Assembly (NCBI GenBank): GCA_038502055.1
Contig: JAXRKN010000037.1
Span: 4,607,501-4,671,500 of the forward strand
Source: Tanytarsus gracilentus
Taxonomy: Eukaryota; Arthropoda; Insecta; Diptera; Chironomidae
Direction: 5' to 3'
Length of the DNA: 64,000 nt
Shown here piece by piece: positions 1 through 12,600 of the stretch. The notes under the pieces were generated by a model. The model made no database searches and was not told where the DNA came from. It saw only the letters and a list, made by a program, of their open reading frames with translations. Numbering within the stretch: position 1 is the first letter of the stretch; each line of letters starts with the position of its first letter. The translations under genes were made by a program, and so were the position numbers.

Positions 1-3000
1 ACTAAAATACTTTTTGTTAAACTTTGACTATTTTGTTACAAGATTAAGCTCGTTTAAAAAATATTTATGACCTTAAACTTTTTTAATATGATTTTTAATT
101 GCCCGTGCCGCTGTTGACAATGCATCTCAAACTCAAATACATGTTTACTCATTCTACTGTCTCATCTCATTCATTCTTTCTCATTTCACAAATTCCTCCT
201 TTGTTTTTCTCTGATTTTGTTGTTGCCGATTTCTCGCAATGATTCGCGTGCGCGCACATTCAGTCGCGACCAACTTGCTCTCCTCAAGTCTCAAGCTCTT
301 ATTTTACTACATACTACTCGATCGGCATCAGAAGCAAATTTAATAAACAGCACACATCACACAGGTTCTCTCTCTTTCTCACGATTCGGAACAAGAAAAA
401 AATATGTATATAATGATGACGATGATATGTGCCGACAATATATTTATTTTTTTTCCTGCAAGTGTAGTGAAATGTTGAGAGTGAGTGAGAGCGAAAAAAA
501 GAGAGAGCGAGTGATTGGAGAAGAAAAGAATGTAAAAATTCAATCAGTGTGTATTCGGAGTTTGACGTTTGCGGAAAGTTAATAGCGTAGCAGCGCCTTT
601 GAATACAACTTTTTATCTACGCGAACGAACATCGATTGCATAAATTTTTTCTCCGCAACAAAGTTCCGTGGAAGTCATAAAATTTTCTATACAATCTCAT
701 GTTCACAGAATTTATGTTGTGCATTTAATTAACTTCGCGTTTTTTTTCTCTAAAAAGAAGAAGTCTCGTTAACAACTGAAAGAGAAGATCGTAAGTGACA
801 TTAATTTTTTGCTAATTGCTCGCGAGAAAGAGATATTCGTGCGACCGGCCGACAATTGAAGCTTCACGATTTCGAGTTACCGAAAAGCAAAAAAAATATT
901 TGTGTGCGATAAATTTTTTACTTTTTCTTATTCACATTATTTTTATTTTTTACTCCACCACTCGTCTTACTCCATCCACTCGGATATTTTGAGAAGAAAA
1001 TAATTTTATGTTTAAATTTGTTTCTTTTTTCATTTTTATGGCATTTCCATGAACCATACGACTCTAACAACATACGCTCTCCTTACTTACTTCGCAGATT
1101 TATCTGTGAAAATCGATGTTCGAAGAGAAAATAGGGAAAAGTTATTTTCAATGTGCTCTCTTGAATTTTAATTAAGAATCATCTGAAACAATTTGCCTCA
1201 AAACAGCAACAACAGTCTGAACGTTAAATGTGATTCTCACTCCATTCGTGTTAGCACTCGTCATTTGTTCATTCCTCTTCTTGTTTTAGCTTCTTTTTTT
1301 CTGAGCTGTATTTCAAATTTGAGCACATACAAAAAAACACATAAGAGGAAGGAAGAAATGATAATGTTCACTCTCTGTCGCTCCTTCACTCTCAATATCC
1401 ATTGTTAGCGGAAAGGACTTAAATTGTCGTTCTGCTTTTATTTTATTGCTTGTTCTTCGAACCTCAGCATCAGTCAAGTGGTTACCTGTCAATGGATGGA
1501 AAATTTTAAAAGCACAAAACTTGCAATTAAAAATGTTAAATTTATTTAATTATTATTTTTTCGAGCATACACTGATATGAGGTGAAATGATTGATTTTAA
1601 ATTAATGTGCTGTTAACCGACTGTTTCCGATAAAGTATGCCAACTTTGACGTACAATTTTTTGTGATAAACACATGACTGGCAAAATATTCAATTGTACA
1701 TTTGTCATTCGTATGATAACGATGATGAAAAAAAGAGAAATTAAGTGCTCGAATAAGCTAGATTGAATTAATTAAATAAATTTGCATGTGTTGATAAAAT
1801 AATTCGACACCAATTGACCTTTGGATGTAAAAAGTCTACAATGAATTGGTAGTCGAGCACCTGTCACGCTTTAATATTCTATATAGTAAGCGTGAGAAAA
1901 ACTAAACTGAAAGGAGAAAACTTTTTTCTCTCTTACACCAAACAACATGGTGAGATAATTTGTTAAACATACCCAATTTTCTGAGCTCTAAGCGTAGCAA
2001 CATCAGTGCAGACATTCTTCGGGGAGCTCTATGGAAAAATTATGAGATTTTATACTTGAACATACACAAGAAAAGAAGCGAGTTAAGAGAAAAATATAAA
2101 AATTTATTGGTGGAGAAAAGGAAAAAAGAATGAGACGGAGAAAGAGACTTATAAGAATGAACTGAAAAATAAAATAAAAGAAGAACAAACTTGAAGCAGC
2201 AATGACCTCTTCGACAGTTTCGGAAGATGTAATGTTGCGAATGTGTAAGTGCCGCTTGCGGAACATAAAAAAGTGTAGAGCAATAGTGAGATGAGGAATG
2301 TTCTAAAACATTAGATTAGACATTAAAATTCAGTTGTGCTCGAATTTATGTGGGAACTTCAAATAAAATGATATGTTTTGCTTTCAATCTTTTCACGTTG
2401 TTGAGTTTTTGATTGAAAAATCAATTAATTAGCCACTGACTTCTCGTTTACGCCCATACATTTATATTTGTGTTACTGCCATGTCTCTCATACATATTCG
2501 TACATATTTTATGATCTGATCGTCATACGAGTTGATTGAATGATTTATATGACACACAAATATGTATGATGGTACGTGATGATGATGTGACATCGAAATC
2601 TCAAATTTATTCATACTTTTTTATGTCTAAAATTCCGAAAATACTTTTTTTCAATCTGTTTGAATCAAAGAGATTTGTCAAGGGTTGAAAAAAGCGATTG
2701 AGCTTTTTTTCTCAAGTTGTATTACTTCTTGCGACTAAAGTGAATTCTCAGAAGAGGAAATTGTGAAACTTTTTCGTTAACTCTCTTACTCCTCATAATG
2801 CACAGCTTCACGTACTTCTAATGCCCTCAAAATGAGACGAGAAGCTGAGAAAATGTAATTTCATTTGCTCTCAGCCACCCATCTAACTCCTCTTTTGCTG
2901 TTTATGATTATGAAAGCGGGGATGATGCGAAGATTCTTTAGCGTTGAAATGATTATTTTATTAGGTTCCTTAACCCTTTCACTCTTACCCATCTTGAGAT

Positions 3001-6000
3001 GCTTCAAAGACATTAAAAATGATATTTTAACCATTTTAAATAGAACAAAATTTGCTTATATTGTATGCTTTTTTTTATTTAAATTGACTGTCACTGCTCA
3101 TGATTTTCATTTCATTATTTACATTGTGCACAGAGAGTGATGATGACGGTTTGAGAGGAATTAAAAAGAGAATGAGGCAGAAAAAAAGTATTGAAGCGTT
3201 ATTTAAATATTAAAACAATCGGAAAATGTCTAAAACTGTGCGTGCAAGCATTAAATTATATCTCACTATCCTGATTAATTTGGGTTTTAATTAATAATTA
3301 AGCTTAAAGATTAAAATAATTGCGAGCTGATCTGTCTGCAAAAATTATTAAGCTTATTATTGTGAAAAGCTTTTAAATTGCGACAAGAATTGCGATTAAA
3401 AGAAGCAAAATTATAAAATTAATAATGATAATCTTACTTATTAGTTTAAATTTATTTTGAAGTTATTCCTTGTAATTGAGAATTAACTTGGATTTCTACA
3501 CAGAACACTTAACCTTTTTTTAACTTGCTGTATTTTTTGATGGACTTTACAACTTTTCCTTCTCACCTTCAACTTTATGCATTATAAAAAGGTTTAGGTC
3601 TAATTATGTTATGCTGAAGCTTTTTCTCCCCTTTTATTATATATACATTTGGTATCATAATCAAAATCTCTTCCATAACCGTCAGTACTGTAAAGCTTCT
3701 CGAATCGTGTTCGGGTACGTGGAGAAGAATAACAATTTTCCATGAAATTGAAATAAATAAAAAGCGTTTTATCTCAACTAAATTATTTGCTATTATCTTA
3801 ATGCTATCATCCATAAAAATGTACATTGACATTATGCTTTTTTCTCAGCTATACATAAAGCTTATAAAGTAATATCGCCATGAAATTGCACCATGGCTTA
3901 TTTGCAACAATGTCTCTACAATGGCTTTCCATTGTTTTAAGAAAAAAATATCCTTACGTGACGTAATTTTCAAACAATATCCACTTTAAGAGAACGGCAC
4001 AGCATTTTTTGCGATTATATCAGAGCACAATCTGTGAGTGAGATAAATTGAAATGCAATGCAGATGCGACAAGCATACATATATACTTTTTTGAAAAATG
4101 AAAACGCGCGAGATAAATTTATGAAAATAATTTTAGATTAAGGTGAATATATTTAAGTATTAAATACATGGGGGGTGTATTTTTTTTTTTTGATGTTAAA
4201 AACATTTTTTTTTGTTTTAAAATTAAACAACTAATTTCGTATTTAATGAAATATTCGGGTGAATGTGTGGATTAAACAATTTTCTGTGCATGCCAAGAAG
4301 AAATGTTTTTGAAAATATTTTGAAAAAAATTAATAAATTTTGTTACACATTTTTTTGTTTAGATTAAAAAACTTTTGTTGAACTTTCATGCTAGAATTTA
4401 ATCAAAATAACATGTGTAGGACGAACACACATAAGGCATCGCATTAAGGTCCAGAGAGTGCAATACAATCATTTTATGATTTTCGCACAAGTTCATAATG
4501 AATTCAGATATTGTCGGGGATAAATTTTAAGCGAAAGCATACAACAATAATTGTACAGTATGAAAATTTGATAGTCTGTGTATATGTTTGTAGAAGGGAG
4601 GCGTTATGTATGCAAATGGATATTGTAGATTTAATAAAATCAAAACAAGGTGATGTGAAATCTAATTTGCTTTGACTCACAAATACACATTAAAATATAG
4701 AATTATATAATCCCAAACCATAAATCGTTTAATTATGAATTTATAGAGAAATTTTCTGGGTTGGGACGAAGAGAGAGATCACATTAATTAATTAGGCAAA
4801 CAGTTGATTTATAGTTACAAATTTAAAGTACAAGAGAAATAAAACTTTAAATTAAATTTTCCTTTTTCTGCTGCCATTGTGTTGTGTTGGGCTGGCATGA
4901 GGCTGGCAAATGCGTTATGGCATGGGGAGAAGCTAAAAATAGGAAATATTTTCATGAAAACCACAGAGCTGTTTGTACACAGCGCAATTTAAAAATTCTC
5001 TCTGAATAATTGCAAGGATGGAATAAATTTAAAATTATTAAACAAATATTTTTTTACGCCTCCGCATATCCTTTTAGCGGTTTAAAAATGAAATGCTGTA
5101 AATCCACAGCAACTCATACCTTGGTGACAATAAAAAAAGTAACTTTTCAAAAGTTTGATGAATAAGTGAATGCTAAAGAGGAACAAATTAAATTTAGTCA
5201 TGATTCATGAATATATTATAGACTTATTTATAAGTGAAAATCTAACTTGAAATTATTTGGAAAAATTCATTTAAAAGACAAAATTTAATTGTACTATAAA
5301 AAGTTATTGAATTAATTTAGCAAAATGAAAAGTGTTGTATAGATTTCGACTTAATGACAAAAAAGATGAAAATGAAAAACTTTTCATTCCCATAAATATT
5401 ATGAAAAATCGTAATGCTTTTGTTGTTGCTTCTCTCTTCTTCTTAGCGCTTTCCTTTTTCACATGCGCATTGCCTAATGGTTGTGAAAATTTTCCTCTCG
5501 TTGTATACATTCGCCAAAAATTTAGTCGGTGTTTTACAGTCAAAACGTAACGATATAAATTTATTACTCTAAACTTTAATTAAAATCTTATTTCAAATTC
5601 AGCGAGGCAAAATTTTACGGTGATTAGTTAGATAAGCATTGTTGAAAATAAGTTTGAACAAGTAATTTTAATAAGGGTGCGTGGATAATGGAAAATATTT
5701 CTTTTTGCGGGTTTACCTTCATTTCAGTGCTATCAGCAGTTTTTCCGATGGGAATTGTTAGAAAATTGCGTAACGTAAAAATAGTTTATGAATTCTGTGT
5801 CTGATAAAATTAATTGTAATACAAAGAGTCCAAAAAAATTAGTTTTATCATTTCATTTGTAGAATATATGTGCACTGCAGCTATCTGTGCAATTATCACC
5901 GTTTTCATTTTAATTGCCTCACTAAGTTTCCTTTATTTTATACGAGTGCTACCATCAGTTTATTGAAGTAATCGGATGCTTCATGTTGTTGTTCGTTCAA

Positions 6001-7037
6001 CTAAAAGGGCTCTTCAGTACTATCGAAATATTGTGTGCTCACATGCTATTTTCAAAAGTATCGAATACAAATTTTTCTATGAATTTTCGATAGATCTTTT
6101 CATATATGCTTGCCGAATATACTCATTTGCTGAATCGTTATTTCCAATCCTAACCATACAAGTGTATACATATCACATGGCATTATTGAATCGAAAGCTA
6201 TCGACAAAAATTAAGATCTATCGTCATAAAGTGCTTAAAGATGGCATGCACACAATCCGCATAATATATATAATGCTTCAAGAGGCTTTCGTCAGCATTA
6301 AACATAAAAATTGTATTTTTAATCTTAGGCTTTCAATCTCGTAAAACACGACGTATAAGTATATACAAAAGACACTAAAGATAATGTTCGTTTGTGACAT
6401 AAAATATTCACTTACTTAAGAACCATGACACACATAATGAATTATGATAAGAGTCTCGCATTGTAAAAGGAAAAATAATTCAAATTTCCGACTTCCTGTG
6501 GCTTAAAAAATGATAAAAGGCTACAAAGGGCATATCACATGATGGAGTTGAAACTTCCCTTGAAACTCGAAATATTCTGCTCGATTTATAAATCAAGAAT
6601 TTCCTACAAAATATATTGCAAATATGATCTGACACTTTCACGATTAAAAATAGACGAACATGCGATGTTTCGATAATTTAAATTTTCGGAACGATGATTT
6701 TTCAAACTGTGACAACATTCTCATCCCTAAATGTCCGCACCAACTAGTGATTCCATAAAATATATTGCATGCAAATCATTTCAAAGCTGTCACGTTTTCC
6801 ACATCAAAACATTTTTTTTTCATTCGTTTATTAAGTGGAAAAAAAACTATAAATTTCCATTTTGTGGAATACGACAACAATATTTAAATTTTAGTTTGTA
6901 GCTTTTAGACTGTCGCCAATTGTGTAATCTTGTGTTCTTTAAAATGAATATCTTGGAACTTTTAAATAACAAAATAATTAAATTTTAAAAGAGTCGCATT
7001 ATTTTCTAAATTTTTATTTTTCTTTATTCTTTCACAG
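1..7037. other. Non-coding region upstream of the plus-strand ANKRD11/12-like exon (promoter and/or intron)
   Basis: I see no recognisable coding exon on either strand in these 7 kb. The sequence is AT-rich, with GA- and TC-rich stretches around 360-560 and 2050-2170. No ankyrin-repeat exon matching those of the minus-strand paralog was found by eye. By analogy with that paralog, whose homologous exon follows a 9.6-kb intron, much of this stretch may be intron, with ankyrin exons left of the window. Alternatively 200-800 could be a local promoter and 5' exon. The final bases form a clear splice acceptor (pyrimidine-rich tract then CAG at 7035-7037). Confidence 0.5.
260..796 (+). promoter_or_regulatory. 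Candidate initiator and 5' non-coding exon
   Basis: A perfect arthropod initiator, TCAGTC, lies at 260-265 in a locally GC-richer stretch. A consensus donor, GTAAGT, begins at 791. A transcript starting near 262 and spliced from 790 to the acceptor at 7037 would give an mRNA whose ATG at 7040 opens the long ORF without ankyrin repeats. No downstream promoter element sits at the strict +28 position; a similar pentamer is two bases off. Several ATGs lie in the putative 5' exon. This is a guess from short motifs. Confidence 0.25.
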
Positions 7038-8926
7038 AAATGGCCAGTAAGCAGCAGAAAAAGACAGATTTAAAGAAGTCGTCTGCTGAAGAGGAAACTC
7101 TGCCATCAAGTTCATCATCATTAGGACAGCAAGCAGCATCATCAGCAACATCACAACCCTCGGACATATATGAATTTGTATCGACACCGAAACACTCTTC
7201 GTGCAGTTCTGGCGATGATGAAAATCCCATAAAAGCTTTCGATAAATCTTCACTCGATGACAAGAGTGGAACTGACAGCGATACAACATCTGCGTCACAG
7301 CTTATTACCGCATCAGCGACGTCATCGATGTTGTCAGGCACACAGCAGCAGCAGCAGCAGCAGCAAAAGAGAACTCTCGGCGATCAACAAGACAGAAATG
7401 ATGAAACTTTATCGCCAGCCGAAGAAGATTCGAAGAGAAAGAAGAGAAAAGATTCTGAATTTTTACAAATTAATCAATCGAACAATTCAATTGCAAAAGA
7501 AGCAAAATCTTCCTCGATATCTGCTGGTGCAAATCGAGTGACGTCACGTGTTGGTCAAAAGCCACCAGGACCTGCATCGAAGACCATGGGATTGATAAGC
7601 AAGGGCGATAGAAAGAGTCCATGCGAGAGTCCCAAAATTACCTCAATAAAATCACCAGCCGAAAGTATTGAAGGCGATAATAATGATGAGAACACAAAGA
7701 GCAGCGCTATCGATGGCGGTCCTAAAGTTCCACCATTAAAAATTGTCATTCCACAACAACAACAACAGCAACAGCAGCAACAACAACAATCGCAAGCAAA
7801 TCAAATGCAATCTCAGAGTCAAGGAAGTAATGAGAATCAAGATGGACAGCAGGTAACTCAACAAGTAACAAATAATCAGCGATCAAATAATAAAAGTGGA
7901 ACATCTCGAAATCCAGCCACTTCATCATCATCGACACTTCCCTATGTGCTCAATGCAAGCTCTAATGATAGCTGCAACTCAAACGACAAACAAGAATCTA
8001 CAGCACTTACGGGAACGACAAGAAGTTTAAGTCCATCGGCCGATTCAACTAAGTCGAATAGCGAAGAAAACAAATTGACAGGAAAATCAAAAGAGACTCG
8101 CGTGACGAGAAGTTCTCAGCGAGGTGGAAAAGACTCGAAAGACGACAGAAGTTCAAACAATTCATCACCTCAACTTCCAGCCAGTTCGACGCCATCACCT
8201 GCCGCTCAAAATTCAGCCGATTCATCATCAGCTGGAAATGAGTCGGAGAGTAATGGACAACAAGTGAATAATAACAATTCGACAGCTCCACTCGCAACCT
8301 CAACAAGTATTTCAAATCCAATCAATTCAGCAAGCACATCACAAACTCAAAATCAACAGCAAGCGCAAGCCTCGACTTCGACGCAATCATTGGTTGAACT
8401 TCATCCGAGAAAGAGAAAAATTAAGACGAGCAGTAATAAAGATCAGCCTGCAGCAGCAGCAGCAGCATCATCATCGTCAGCGAGTAGTAGTACTTTGAGT
8501 ATTGCCGGTCCATCAACGAGCTCTTCTGTCGATCTCAAAGACAGCAACTCAAAAGATGGAAGTGATAAGAGTGGCGAGCCGGTACATCCTCACGATCAAC
8601 CCTTCACCAACTGCTATCAGATGTACATCGATCTGCGAAAACAAATTGAACAGCGACATAGAAATTTACATCCCATCGAGCCACGACCACTCAAAGGTCT
8701 CGAAGATTATCTCATGAATCGAAGGACTTACTCGTTGAATGGAAAAACATCAACTGAACCTAACATCATCATTCCACCGCTCTTGCCAACACAAATGAAA
8801 GACACATTTTTGGAGCAGGAAAAGGAGCGACATAAGCTTAAAATGAAGCACAATGTGGAAAAGGAAAAACTTGTTCTCTCGAAGGAACAGGAAATTTTGA
8901 GGGTTCACTGTAAGGCGGCTCAAATG
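7027..8926 (+). repeat. Inverted 1.9-kb near-identical tract, left copy
   Basis: This tract is nearly base-for-base identical, in inverted orientation, to 18143-20030. The only length differences are three codons in the first polyglutamine run and one in the second. Only a few substitutions are visible (for example Ser/Leu in QN(S/L)ADSS and Asn/Ile in VN(N/I)NNS). Identity starts about 11 bases before the exon, inside the acceptor, and stops at the ATG codon 8924-8926. Beyond that the copies diverge heavily in both coding and intron sequence. Confidence 0.9.
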
Positions 8927-9352
8927 ATTGCGAATCAGGCGCAACCATTCTCCGTATGCACAATACAAAAGGATGAAGAAGTCTACAATATTATCACGCC
9001 AGAGCAGGAAGAAAAATATAGAAACAAGAATCGAGAGCGATCACATGGTCGAGTTTTTTATCAAGCGTTGAAGGAGCTTGATGACAAATGGGACAAAATA
9101 AAGGTAATTCAGTTCACACATTTTTCCACAATTCCTAGATTTAACGATGTTACGTTTATTTTTCAGGAAGCGATGATTATTCGGCACACAAACGAAGCAG
9201 AAAGTCTTCATGCTGTGCAAAAAATGGATTGGGGATGGAAGCTGAAAGAATTTGCGCTGTGCGACTACAAGACGACACCGGAAATTGAAGAACTGCACGT
9301 GCCGATGGTAGACGTTAGCGATGAGTACACAACACCGAGTACGAGTGATTAG
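7038..9352 (+). CDS. ANKRD11/ANKRD12-like protein, plus-strand copy (3' two exons; N-terminus unresolved)
   Basis: Two exons, 7038-9103 and 9167-9352, encode 749 residues counted from the ATG at 7040. The order is a lysine-rich start, a long Ser/Asn/Gln-rich disordered region with two polyglutamine runs (8 and 12 Q), a basic PRKRKIK segment, and a conserved C-terminal domain starting near QPFTNCYQMYIDL with a charged helical stretch. That C-terminal region is what I recognise from the ANKRD11/12 chromatin co-regulator family. The exon begins AA-ATG after a splice acceptor, in the phase that in the minus-strand paralog joins to ankyrin exons. Either ankyrin exons lie left of the window or this copy starts at ATG 7040 and lacks them. 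The 63-nt intron (9104-9166) is a multiple of three and has no stop, so the ORF also reads through it. The frame is fully open with no sign of decay. See the paralog at 17749-30283 for the near-identity tract. Confidence 0.82.
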
Positions 9353-9440
9353 ATGCTCCCAAGGAGATGAAATGTTTTTTATTGACTATTGACATAAATT
9401 ACTTTGATTAGTATTGACCCTAAATAATATATTCAGACAA

Positions 9441-9446
9441 AATAAA
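9441..9446 (+). terminator. Poly(A) signal of the plus-strand ANKRD-like gene
   Basis: AATAAA lies 88 nt after the stop codon at 9350-9352, followed by a T-rich stretch. The helicase gene's short 5' UTR must begin within about 150 nt, so the two same-strand genes are tightly packed. Confidence 0.6.
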
Positions 9447-9618
9447 GTTCTTTGAAATATTAAAATTGAAATTTGAGTTCGCGCACTTTTTTGAATTTTC
9501 ATTTTCATAACGCGTTGAAATCCCCCAGTGAAAAAAGAAGAAGAGAATTTTCGAGCTATCGATTTTAACTGAATTCATCTTTATAAAACCAATTTCAAAG
9601 GCTTAAAACTATTCAAAA

Positions 9619-12600
9619 ATGTAAGTAACAACCTCCTTAATCGAATAAATATGAAGTCATTGTTAATTTCATGGAAAATCTCTGTGAAAAATGAAAACAA
9701 AAATTCAAAATATTTTTTCACTAAAAATTTTTTTTTATGAAAAAATTTAAATTATGCGCAATAAACATTATTTTCACTCCACGTCAGCTATTTTAATTAA
9801 CTTTTAATGGTTTAAACTTTGCAATTGACTATTTCATCACTCTCTTGATGCATTACTTTATGCTGCCTTTGAAAAATCAATATTTTTTTCCATACTTTCC
9901 AAAAGACGAGAAAAAATGGCTATCAAAAAATTTTTATTGTGATTTTGTTTCAAAATAACTTTTTGGAAATTAATTCTCTCCAAAGTGATAAATTAAAGCA
10001 TATTTACTCAAGTTTTGCAAAATTTATATATATCCAGGTACGGAAATTCAAACGGAATGGGTGGAGGCGGCGGCGGAAACTTCAACAGAGGTGGATTTCA
10101 TCAAAATCGTGGAGGCTTTCAACAAGCTCCTCAAAAAGTTGATTACAACTTGCGCGAGACAACGCTAAAGCCAATTAACTTTGATAATGCGCTACCGTTC
10201 CAAAAGGATATCTATAAGCCATCCGATTTGGCAGTCAATCGCCAGCCCCATGAAGTTGCTGCACTTAAAGCCAAATTTGAGATCACTTTGGCTGGAAGAG
10301 ATAGTGAAACATGCAGACCAATTGCGAATTTCAATGAAGCTGGTCTACCTGATTACGTCATGTCTGAAATTGGAAAGCAAGGATTCACGACTCCGACAAA
10401 TATTCAAGCTGTAACAATTCCGACGCTTTTAAGTGGACGAAATATTGTTGGAATCGCCAAGACTGGCAGTGGCAAGACTTTGGCATACATTTTGCCTGCA
10501 TTGATTCATTGCAAAAATCAGCAGCCAATTAAATATGGCGATGGACCTCTCGTGCTTGTACTAGCTCCAGTAAGTTAAAATATATTTGCTAAAAATTTAA
10601 ATCAAATCTATAAAATTGATTTTTAGACACGTGAATTGGCTCAACAAATTCAAGTCGTCGCTAATGACTTTGGTTCCCGTAACAACATTTCGAATGTGTA
10701 AGTTATAATTTTTTTGAATAATTGCAGCATATTAATGATATGTTTTTATTATAGTTGTGTCTTTGGCGGTGCCGCAAAGAATAATCAAATTCGCGAGCTA
10801 AACAAGGGATGCTCAATTTGCATTGCAACTCCCGGACGATTAATTGATTTCTTGGAGCGAGGTGTCATCAATTTGCGTCGATGCACGTTCCTTGTTCTTG
10901 ATGAAGCAGATCGTATGCTTGATATGGTAAAATATATTTTAAAAATTCTTTAAACATTCAACTAAGTATATTTCTCATAGGGCTTTGAGCCACAAATTCG
11001 TAAGATTCTCTCGCAAATTCGCGCCGATCGTCAAATATCGATGTTCTCTGCAACTTGGCCACGAGAAGTAAAAAACCTCGCCGAGGAATTTCTTCGTGAC
11101 TACATTCAAATCAACATTGGATCATTGGACCTTTCTGCAAACCATAACATTTTACAAGTCATTGACGTTTGCGAGGAAAATGAGAAGGAAGTTAAGCTTA
11201 TGAAGTTGCTTCTTGACATTTCACAGGAGAACGATCAAGATCGTAAGACAATTATTTTCGTTGAGACAAAGCGACGCACCGATGAGATCATGCGCTTCAT
11301 CAATCGTCGCGGCTATAATGCCGTCTCACTTCACGGTGACAAGAGTCAAAATGAACGCGACTTCTGCTTGACCAGCTTCCGATCGGGAAAATCGATGATT
11401 CTAATTTGCACTGATGTCTGTGCTCGCGGAATCGGTAAGTACTATGGGATTTTTTGGTTCCTAAAACACGCACTTTTTATGTTGTGGAAAGCATTTACAA
11501 TCAGTCAGATTTGTGGCCGAGATCTGTGGTTCTTTATTAAAATTCAATCACATACATCAACAAAATATTTTATTACATGCTGTCCTTAGAAATTTTAGTT
11601 AAACAATCACTGGGCTGATATAAAAAGAGAAGCCTCAGTTGGTGATGAAAGCTTAAATGTCAAAATTCACCATATTTTGGTGAGATTTTCCAGTATTCAC
11701 AAAAATTAATGACTTAATGTTTGAGACTTTGTTGAGTTTTTCTTATAGCATAGGATCATCTCTCTGAAATCTGCTCTGGTATCTCACCACCACTTTGGAA
11801 TCCCCACACTCGACTCCCCTCATGGACTCATCAATTGGTAAAATTACCATACATTGAATTAAATGCTCATATATTTAATAATCTCGTGAATACTGGGATA
11901 AATTTTTCTTCTGCATAATTTATTGGGTATTAATTGAGAGAGAGAACATTATTAATTACGGGTTGGTGTTGTGTGAAAAAGAAATATTACAAATGTGCCT
12001 TTTTTAATAATTCTTAAAAAAAAGAGAGATCTTGTGGCCAATGATTTTTGACTGAGAATGTTTATCATAAATTTACCTCCCTCCTTTATACATACTAAAA
12101 ATACTTTCATAAATATTGAAAACATTTGACATTTGAAAACCAAGCAAAATGAAAAATGAATATGAGAATGAAAATGTGTGATTTATTAAGACGATAAAAA
12201 AAGCAAGACGAAAAAAGATTTTTAGTGAAAAAAAAATATTGAAATTATCTTCATCATGCATGCAGTTCCATTTCGGAAACTAATGTTAGTGCGGTAATAA
12301 TTCCACACTAATGCAAAAATTTCGACTGTGGCACTGTGAAGAGACTGATAAAAAAAGTATATATACGCGAGATTGAAAAATCCAATTAAAACAGGATAAG
12401 TAGAGATTTTTGTTTTCTAAAAAATAAACTCTTTAGTTAAGGATTAGGAATTAAAAGCTTTCGATTTATAATTTTAAACTCTTTTTTTTGGTGGGATACT
12501 TTTTATTTGCTAATTTTTAGCTGTAATATAAAGGCACTGGATAAAATTTAGTTGTCAAAAGCCTTAACAAAATTATTTCCACTCACCTCTCCATTCCTCT

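Noticed and set aside
7024..7341. Minus-strand open frame (MPDNIDDVADAV...) antisense to the ANKRD-like exon
   Set aside because: It recurs in the other copy only because the DNA is duplicated. It is the mirror of Ser/Gln-rich coding sequence, with no independent evidence.
11642..11766. C/D box snoRNA in the helicase intron (GTGATGA then CTGA)
   Set aside because: The boxes are about 120 nt apart with no terminal stem pairing their flanks.
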